DNA of 20,111 bases from Nitrospiria bacterium. Lineage in GTDB: Bacteria > Nitrospirota > Nitrospiria > JACQBZ01. Shown here piece by piece: positions 15,131 to 20,111 of the stretch. A model generated the notes under the pieces. It was not told where the DNA came from, made no database searches, and worked only from the letters and a program-made list of their open reading frames with translations. The stretch lies in contig CAKKOZ010000045.1 in NCBI GenBank assembly GCA_919901335.1, positions 5,440 to 25,550 of the forward strand, in the 5' to 3' direction. The position numbers and the translations under genes were made by a program. Position 1 is the first letter of the stretch. Every line of letters begins with the position of its first letter.

Positions 15131-16233
15131 GAAGGGGCCCGCCCCTGCAGAAAATGAGCCAGCTGCGCCCGTTGAACCGTCGCGGTGCCGACACTTCCGA
15201 CCACAATGCCGGCGGCGCAATTCGCAAGAATCGAGGCATTCCGCATCGTGGCGCCCGCGCAGAGTCCCATGGCCATCGTGGCAATGACCGTGTCACCGGC
15301 GCCGGTCACGTCGTACACCTCCCGGGCCACGGTCGGAATATGAGTCACCTTGCCGTTGTTTTCGAAGAGGCTCATTCCATGTTCGCCCCGCGTGATCAGG
15401 ACGGCCCGGCAACCCAGACGATCGAGGAGGGTCCGCCCGGCCCGCTTCAGGTCGTCTTCCGATCCGTGCGATCCGTCTTCCAGTCCGGCCGCTCCAAACG
15501 CCTCGGCGATGTTCGGCGTGATCACATGAACCCCTTTATAATACGGCATGTGACTTACCTTGGGATCCACGATGACCCGCACACGGTTCTCATGCGCTCG
15601 GCCGATCATCTCCCTCATCAGATCGGCCGAGATTACGCCCTTGGCGTAATCGGAGATCACCAGCCCGTCCACGCGCCGGATGCGCCGGCTGACGAACGAT
15701 AGGATTTCGCGCCGGATCTTCTCCGACACGGTCTGCCGCTGTTCGCGGTCGAATCGCACCACCTGCTGATGGTGTGCGATCACACGCGTTTTTTGGGTGG
15801 TCGGGCGGTCCGGATCCACAATAATACCATCGGTCCGGATCTTGAGCCGTTTTAATTCCCGGAGAATCCGTCCGCCAAAATCGTCCTTGCCGATCACGCC
15901 GCAGAGCTCGATTTTTCCTCCCAGCGAGACTGCATTTTGCGCCACGTTCGCGGCACCGCCGAGGTGAACGGATTCATTGGAGACCGCGATGACCGGCACC
16001 GGGGCCTCCGGGGAGATGCGCTCCACCCGGCCCCAGATATAATGATCCAGCATCACGTCGCCGACGACCAGCAGGCGGACCTTTTCGAACTGCTTGAAAT
16101 ACCGGACGAGCCGTCCCATATTGTAGGGGCTCGCGTCGCCCCCTCCACCGGCGAAGCCGGATGGAGCCTCCCCCTCCCGCTCGCCTTGCTCGCTGGGTCG
16201 ATTCGCCGGTCTCTGATGTTTCATGGACGTCAT
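15127..16233 (-). CDS. rfaE1: D-glycero-beta-D-manno-heptose-7-phosphate kinase (RfaE domain 1 only)
   Basis: This PfkB-family kinase phosphorylates heptose-7-phosphate at C1 for ADP-heptose synthesis. Family motifs: VVGDVMLDHYIWG, ISPEAPVPVI, LGGAANVAQNAV and the catalytic VTGAGDTV near the end. The adenylyltransferase half of bifunctional HldE is absent, so that step must be encoded elsewhere. From ATG 16233 (ATGA overlap with lepB) the protein has 368 residues. Its first 38 are atypical and mostly encoded by a 78-bp repeat. The family homology begins at the internal ATG 16119 (MGRLVRYF), which would give 330 residues but has no visible Shine-Dalgarno. I kept 16233 because of the coupled junction. 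The start is unresolved. Confidence 0.93.
   Translation of the reverse strand: MTSMKHQRPANRPSEQGEREGEAPSGFAGGGGDASPYNMGRLVRYFKQFEKVRLLVVGDVMLDHYIWGRVERISPEAPVPVIAVSNESVHLGGAANVAQNAVSLGGKIELCGVIGKDDFGGRILRELKRLKIRTDGIIVDPDRPTTQKTRVIAHHQQVVRFDREQRQTVSEKIRREILSFVSRRIRRVDGLVISDYAKGVISADLMREMIGRAHENRVRVIVDPKVSHMPYYKGVHVITPNIAEAFGAAGLEDGSHGSEDDLKRAGRTLLDRLGCRAVLITRGEHGMSLFENNGKVTHIPTVAREVYDVTGAGDTVIATMAMGLCAGATMRNASILANCAAGIVVGSVGTATVQRAQLAHFLQGRAPS
16121..16198 (-). repeat. 78-bp dispersed coding repeat, copy B (5' end of rfaE1)
   Basis: Differs from 10330-10407 at three positions: one is synonymous, one gives Gln for His and one gives Ala for Val. It is read in the same frame as copy A, giving EQGEREGEAPSGFAGGGG and so on. 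It ends 1 nt before the internal ATG (16117-16119) that matches the usual kinase start, so it is either an N-terminal extension or a leader hairpin. Confidence 0.93.
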
Positions 16234-16961
16234 GAAATCAAATGTCCGATCCGGTTCCAGCGGAGCCAGGTGTTCGGACCGTCCCAGGACCAGTAGATCA
16301 TAAAGGCCTTCCCTTTGATTTTTGGCCGCTTCACGAATCCCCAGAACCGGCTGTCCAGGCTCTGGTCCCGGTTGTCGCCCATCACGAAGTACGAATCCTC
16401 CGGGACGGTCAACGGCCCGAGGTTATCCCGCGGCGACTGGGGCCCGGCCGGAATTATCATCGGATCGCGGTGGATCACGTACGGTTCGATCAGGGCCCGG
16501 CGGTTGACGTAAACGACTTTGTCGTGAACCTCAATCACGTCTCCCGGTTCGCCGATAACCCGCTTGATGAAATCCTTGGATTCGTCCTCCGGATATTGAA
16601 AGACTATAATGTCCAGCCGATGGGGTTTTCGGATTGGAAACCAACCCCGTTCCGTGAACGGGACTTTGATCCCGTACAGGAACTTGTTGACCAGGATATG
16701 ATCCCCGATCTGGAGCGTCTCGATCATGGAGCCGGAGGGGATTTTGAATGCCTGAACAATAAAGGTCCGTATGAATAAAGCCAGTAGAACCGCAATGACA
16801 ATCGCTTCCGCATATTCCCGGAAAGCCGACCGGGATCGGGTGCGATCCGATAACGGCGACGCTACTCTTTCACCTTCAACAGGGCGAGAAAGGCCTCCTG
16901 GGGGACTTCCACCTTCCCGACCTGCTTCATGCGTTTCTTCCCTTCCTTCTGTTTCTCCCAT
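16230..16961 (-). CDS. lepB: Signal peptidase I
   Basis: LepB cleaves signal peptides of exported proteins at the outer face of the inner membrane. A membrane helix at about 50-70 is followed by the catalytic Ser78 in IPSGSMIET. The general-base Lys133 lies in FIKRVIGEPGD, and GDNRDQSLDSRFWG is the conserved late box. The frame is open from ATG 16997, but ATG 16961 has GAGGA 4 nt upstream and is my choice (243 residues). No ATG, GTG or TTG occurs in frame between there and the active site, so the first 33 codons must lie inside lepA, giving a 100-bp overlap. That cytoplasmic leader is Glu/Gly/Arg-rich and not family-conserved. The stop overlaps the rfaE1 start as ATGA. Confidence 0.93.
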   Translation of the reverse strand: MGETEGREETHEAGREGGSPPGGLSRPVEGERVASPLSDRTRSRSAFREYAEAIVIAVLLALFIRTFIVQAFKIPSGSMIETLQIGDHILVNKFLYGIKVPFTERGWFPIRKPHRLDIIVFQYPEDESKDFIKRVIGEPGDVIEVHDKVVYVNRRALIEPYVIHRDPMIIPAGPQSPRDNLGPLTVPEDSYFVMGDNRDQSLDSRFWGFVKRPKIKGKAFMIYWSWDGPNTWLRWNRIGHLIS

Positions 16962-18658
16962 AACTTCCTCTTTCGTGTGATGTCGCCGCCGTAGCATTTG
17001 GCGGTGACGTTTTTCTTCATCGCCCCGATCGTCTCGCGGGCGATGATCTTGCTGCCGATCGCGGCCTGGATCGCGACCTCGAACATCTGTTTGGGAATGA
17101 CCTCCTTCAATTTTTCACAGATCAGCCGCGCGCGGGTGTAGGCCTTCTCCTTATGGACGATGAAGGACAGCGCGTCCACGTTCTCGCCGTTCAACAGGAG
17201 ATCCACCTTGGACAGGTCCGACTCGCGGTATCCGATGTGCTCGTAATCCAGAGAGGCATACCCTTTGCTGACCGATTTCAGCCGGTCATAAAAATCCATG
17301 ATGATCTCGTTCAGCGGAATTTCATAGATCAGCATCACGCGATCCACGTCGAGGTAGCTCAGTTCGACCTGAACACCCCGCTTCTCCTGGCAGAGGGCCA
17401 GCAGCGATCCGATATAGTCCCCCCGCGTTAGGATCGTGGCGCGGATAAAAGGCTCCTCGAATCGCTGGATACGGGACGGATCGGGCAGCTTCGCCGGGTT
17501 GTCGATCGAAAGCCATTCGCCCTGCTGGGTTAAAATCTTATAGATCACCGTGGGAGCCGTGCTGATCAGGTTCAGGCTATATTCGCGCTCCAGTCGCTCC
17601 TGAATGATCTCCATATGAAGGAGGCCCAGAAAGCCGCATCGGAATCCGAATCCCAGCGCAAGCGACGTCTCCGGTTCGTAGGTAAAGGAGGCGTCGTTCA
17701 AACGCAGTTTTTCCAGCGCGTCTCGCAGATCCTCAAACTGCTCGCTTTCGATGGCGTACAATCCGCAGAAGACCATCGGCATGATCTCTTTGTATCCCGG
17801 CAACGCCTCGCTCGTCGGATGGACGGCATCCGTGATCGTCTCGCCGATCTTCGTATCGCTCACCTTTTTAAAACCGGCGATCAGGTAGCCCACCTCGCCC
17901 GCGGTCAGTTCCTTGACCGGCCGTTTTTTAGGCGTCAGGAATCCGAGCTCCATCACCTCGAATTCCTTCTGCGTGGACATCAGCCGGATCTTGGAGCCGA
18001 TCCCCACACGGCCGTCGATCACGCGGGTCAGAACCACCGCCCCTTGATAGTTGTCAAACCAGGAGTCGAAGATCAATGCCTTCAGCGGTTTGTCCGGCTC
18101 GCCGTGCGGCGGCGGGATGTATCGGATAATCGCCTCCAGAATCTCCTTGATCCCGATCCCCTCTTTGGCGCTGCAGAGCAGGGCCTCGGAATGGTCCAGA
18201 CCCAGAACGTCCTTGATCTGGCGCGATACGCGTTCGACATCGGCGCTCGGAAGGTCGATCTTGTTGATCACGGGAAGGATGACGAGGTTGTTCTCCATGG
18301 CCAGATAGGTATTGGCGATCGTCTGCGCCTCGACCCCCTGCGTCGCATCCACGACCAGCAGTACGCCCTCGCAGGCGGCCAGGCTCCGTGAGACCTCGTA
18401 GGTGAAGTCCACATGGCCCGGGGTGTCGATCAGATGCAGTTGGTATCGTTTGCCGTCATCCGCTCGGTATTCAAGCTGGACCGCATGGGCCTTGATTGTG
18501 ATCCCGCGTTCCCGCTCCAGATCCATGTCGTCCAGGATCTGATCGCGCTGTTCCCGAAGAGTGATGGCGCCGGTCTGCTCCAGAATCCGATCGGCTAAGG
18601 TGGATTTCCCATGATCGATGTGGGCGATAATTGAAAAATTTCTGATCGCCGTCTGCAA
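16862..18658 (-). CDS. lepA: Elongation factor 4 (LepA), TTG start
   Basis: LepA is a ribosome-associated GTPase that remodels stalled or mis-translocated ribosomes. Its 598 residues match the family. GTPase motifs are AHIDHGKST (12-20), the switch segment RGITIK (about 51-56), DTPGH (78-82), NKID (132-135) and SAK (163-165). The EF-G-like domains follow, then the LepA-specific end KRMKQVGKVEVPQEAFLAL. The start is TTG 18658, since the encoded MQTAIRNFSIIAHIDHGKS aligns directly with LepA N-termini; GAGG lies about 10 nt upstream. It is the first gene of the long operon, directly below a consensus promoter. Its last 100 bp also encode the start of lepB. Confidence 0.98.
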   Translation of the reverse strand: MQTAIRNFSIIAHIDHGKSTLADRILEQTGAITLREQRDQILDDMDLERERGITIKAHAVQLEYRADDGKRYQLHLIDTPGHVDFTYEVSRSLAACEGVLLVVDATQGVEAQTIANTYLAMENNLVILPVINKIDLPSADVERVSRQIKDVLGLDHSEALLCSAKEGIGIKEILEAIIRYIPPPHGEPDKPLKALIFDSWFDNYQGAVVLTRVIDGRVGIGSKIRLMSTQKEFEVMELGFLTPKKRPVKELTAGEVGYLIAGFKKVSDTKIGETITDAVHPTSEALPGYKEIMPMVFCGLYAIESEQFEDLRDALEKLRLNDASFTYEPETSLALGFGFRCGFLGLLHMEIIQERLEREYSLNLISTAPTVIYKILTQQGEWLSIDNPAKLPDPSRIQRFEEPFIRATILTRGDYIGSLLALCQEKRGVQVELSYLDVDRVMLIYEIPLNEIIMDFYDRLKSVSKGYASLDYEHIGYRESDLSKVDLLLNGENVDALSFIVHKEKAYTRARLICEKLKEVIPKQMFEVAIQAAIGSKIIARETIGAMKKNVTAKCYGGDITRKRKLWEKQKEGKKRMKQVGKVEVPQEAFLALLKVKE

Positions 18659-18695
18659 GATTTTTTGACCTCTTTAAAATTCTATAAACCGAGTC

Positions 18696-18724
18696 ATTAT
18701 AAATAGATCCGGCGAGGTTGTCAA
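18696..18724 (-). promoter_or_regulatory. Consensus sigma70 promoter of the lepA envelope operon
   Basis: On the minus strand TTGACA (18719-18724) and TATAAT (18696-18701) are both perfect and separated by exactly 17 nt. Transcription should begin around 18688-18690, leaving a leader of about 30 nt before the lepA TTG. It lies in the 95-bp gap after thi4, where no other clear promoter is seen. A constitutively strong promoter of this quality is expected for housekeeping envelope genes. Confidence 0.92.
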
Positions 18725-18753
18725 AGGGAAAGTCGTGAGGAAAATCGGGAGGA

Positions 18754-19548
18754 TTATATCCTGGACAGCTTCTTCTTAATCTGATCCGCGCCGATCAGGC
18801 CGGACAGGAGCATCGCGCCGAAGGCGGGGCCCATGCGGGGGGTGCCATAGACCGCGGCGACCGAGAGGCCGACGACGAAGAGGTTGGGATAAACCTCGCC
18901 GGTGTTGTCCAGCACGAGCTGCTCGGACTTCTCGACCCACATCGCGCCGTTTCCGGGAACCGTCTTGTAAAGGCCTCGCTTGTTGAGACAGTGCAGTGCC
19001 ACGGCGTCATGGCCGGTTGCATCCACGACGACCTTGGACTCCAGCGCGATCGGGTCCACATGGACGAGATCATGCCCCATGTTCTCAACCGGAGCCCAGT
19101 TTACGACGACGCCCTCGACTTTATTATCCTTCCGGACGATGAGATCCACCACCTTGGTAAGGTTTAACACCTTGACCCCGGCATCATACGCCGCGCCGAT
19201 CAGCTTCGCACAGGCATGTCCCGCCTCGACGATATGCATTCCCGGCTTCACCTCGGTACAATGCACGCCGAGCTTCACGAGCATCTCATGGGCCGGTGAA
19301 GCGATCGCGGCCTTTGTCATCAGATACCCGCCGGACCAGAACCCTCCGCCCAGATGGGTGTTCTGCTCGATGATCAGGACCTTGTGACCGGCCGATGCGA
19401 GATCCCGTCCGCAGACAAGACCGGCCGGACCGGCGCCGATGATGATCACGTCCGATTCGATGAGTTGATCGAACTGTTTGTAGAATTCCTGCGCGATGCT
19501 CCGGGTGATATCGGCCTCGCGCAACGGGGTGATTTTATACGGGTTCAT
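18754..19548 (-). CDS. thi4: Thi4-family thiazole synthase, predicted sulfide-dependent
   Basis: Thi4 builds the thiazole moiety of thiamin from NAD and glycine. The 264-residue protein has the FAD/NAD fold (DVIIIGAGPAGLVCGRDLA at 33-51), LGGGFWSGGYL, VVDATGHDA and the late GTPRMGPAFGAMLLSG. In the segment aligned with the yeast suicide cysteine (CCMDP) this protein reads LVHVDP, with His163 replacing Cys205. Family members with His there take sulfur from free sulfide with a metal and turn over repeatedly, rather than donating their own cysteine. ATG 19548 has AGGTG 5 nt upstream. The gene follows thiC by 54 nt, so both branches of thiamin synthesis are probably co-expressed. Confidence 0.94.
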   Translation of the reverse strand: MNPYKITPLREADITRSIAQEFYKQFDQLIESDVIIIGAGPAGLVCGRDLASAGHKVLIIEQNTHLGGGFWSGGYLMTKAAIASPAHEMLVKLGVHCTEVKPGMHIVEAGHACAKLIGAAYDAGVKVLNLTKVVDLIVRKDNKVEGVVVNWAPVENMGHDLVHVDPIALESKVVVDATGHDAVALHCLNKRGLYKTVPGNGAMWVEKSEQLVLDNTGEVYPNLFVVGLSVAAVYGTPRMGPAFGAMLLSGLIGADQIKKKLSRI

Positions 19549-19563
19549 GTGTCACCTGTGTTT

Positions 19564-19598
19564 CGTGAGGCGTGAAACGTGTACCGCCCCGCCTCACG
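19564..19598. repeat. 9-bp inverted repeat between thiC and thi4
   Basis: CGTGAGGCG (19564-19572) and CGCCTCACG (19590-19598) are perfectly complementary around a 17-nt loop. The hairpin starts 4 nt after the thiC stop and ends 15 nt before thi4. The plus strand also shows a degenerate heptamer run, CGTGAGG-CGTGAAA-CGTGTAC. No T run follows on the minus strand, so it is more likely an mRNA-stability or partial attenuation element than a full terminator. Confidence 0.6.
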
Positions 19599-19602
19599 GA
19601 TT

Positions 19603-20111
19603 CTATTGATATATCTTCAATCCGGCCTTCTTAAATTCCTCGGCCTTCTCCTTCATCCCTGTTTCCAGCGCCGTCTGCTCGTCCATCGCCTTCTCTTTGG
19701 CGTATTGACGGACATCCTCCGTGATCTTCATCGAGCAGAAATGCGGTCCGCACATCGAGCAGAAATGGGCCACCTTCGCGCCCTCGGCCGGAAGCGTCGC
19801 GTCATGATAGGACTTGGCCGTCTCCGGATCGAGTGAGAGATTAAACTGGTCATCCCATCGGAACTCAAACCGGGCCTTGGATAGCGCGTTATCACGGGCC
19901 TGCGCGCCTGGATGGCCCTTCGCCAGATCGGCCGCATGAGCCGCGATCTTATAGGTGATCACGCCCTCCTTCACGTCTTCTTTGTTCGGCAGGCCCAGAT
20001 GCTCCTTCGGAGTCACGTAGCAGAGCATCGCGCAGCCGAACCAGCCGATCATCGCCGCGCCGATGCCGGAGGTGATGTGGTCATAACCCGGCGCGATGTC
20101 GGTCGTGAGCG
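19603..20111 (-). CDS. thiC: Phosphomethylpyrimidine synthase ThiC, C-terminal part
   Basis: The 3' 169 codons of thiC; the 5' part lies beyond the right edge. ThiC is a radical-SAM enzyme that rearranges aminoimidazole ribotide into the hydroxymethylpyrimidine phosphate of thiamin. Reading in from the edge, LTTDIAPGYDHITSGIGAAM, then GCAMLCYVTPKEHLGLPN, is typical ThiC core. The C-terminal iron-sulfur motif CSMCGPHFC (C-x2-C-x4-C) is intact, and the last residues AEEFKKAGLKIYQ match the usual end. The visible portion contains no frameshift. Confidence 0.97.
   Translation of the reverse strand, partial: LTTDIAPGYDHITSGIGAAMIGWFGCAMLCYVTPKEHLGLPNKEDVKEGVITYKIAAHAADLAKGHPGAQARDNALSKARFEFRWDDQFNLSLDPETAKSYHDATLPAEGAKVAHFCSMCGPHFCSMKITEDVRQYAKEKAMDEQTALETGMKEKAEEFKKAGLKIYQ

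Noticed and set aside
15131..15220. Upstream extension of kdsB to ATG 15220
   Set aside because: The extra residues are unlike KdsB and lie inside the conserved end of rfaE1; GTG 15130 gives the family start and a GTGA overlap.

Overview
The window is a compact bacterial chromosome segment in which every convincing gene reads on the minus strand, so genes run from high to low coordinates. The content is that of a diderm (LPS-making) bacterium: all four steps of Kdo synthesis and activation, a heptose kinase, an LpxL-type acyltransferase, and a periplasmic HtrA protease. A sulfide-type Thi4 next to ThiC, a FixC/ETF-QO-like oxidoreductase and the gene style fit a deep-branching, possibly anaerobic or microaerophilic lineage such as Nitrospirota. 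That placement is inference only.

Right edge (20111 to 18754): the 3' end of thiC, a short hairpin spacer, then thi4. Together they supply the pyrimidine and thiazole halves of thiamin. This Thi4 has His where the suicide enzymes have Cys, so it is predicted to be a true catalyst that uses sulfide.

Centre (18724 to 5203): a sigma70-type promoter with both hexamers at consensus and a 17-nt spacer lies just upstream of a TTG-started lepA. Below it thirteen genes follow with 4-nt overlaps or very short gaps: lepA, lepB, rfaE1 (heptose kinase), kdsB, pyrG, kdsA, kdsD, kdsC, an LpxL-like acyltransferase, pgsA, plsY, a large TPR/zinc-ribbon membrane protein, and a DUF4388 protein. This looks like one envelope-building transcription unit. 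KdsD, KdsA, KdsC and KdsB make CMP-Kdo, PyrG supplies its CTP, the acyltransferase, PgsA and PlsY make membrane lipid, and LepB processes exported proteins. lepB starts 100 bp inside lepA. Two near-identical 78-bp copies of a hairpin-forming repeat sit at gene junctions of this operon. They are read in the same frame as the C-terminal tail of KdsC and as an N-terminal extension of the heptose kinase.

Left part (5129 to 1): a small protein with a TrkA-C/RCK-C-like end, a 310-bp spacer with a candidate htrA promoter and operator, htrA itself, and a textbook intrinsic terminator (15-bp perfect stem plus U tract). Then comes a separately promoted gene of more than 887 codons that runs off the left edge. 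It is a FixC/ETF-QO-like flavoprotein with an inserted membrane segment, a four-Cys ferredoxin domain and an unassigned C-terminal extension.

No tRNA, rRNA, CRISPR array, transposase or phage gene was seen. The best candidates for something under-described are the coding repeat and the extended FixC/ETF-QO-like protein.
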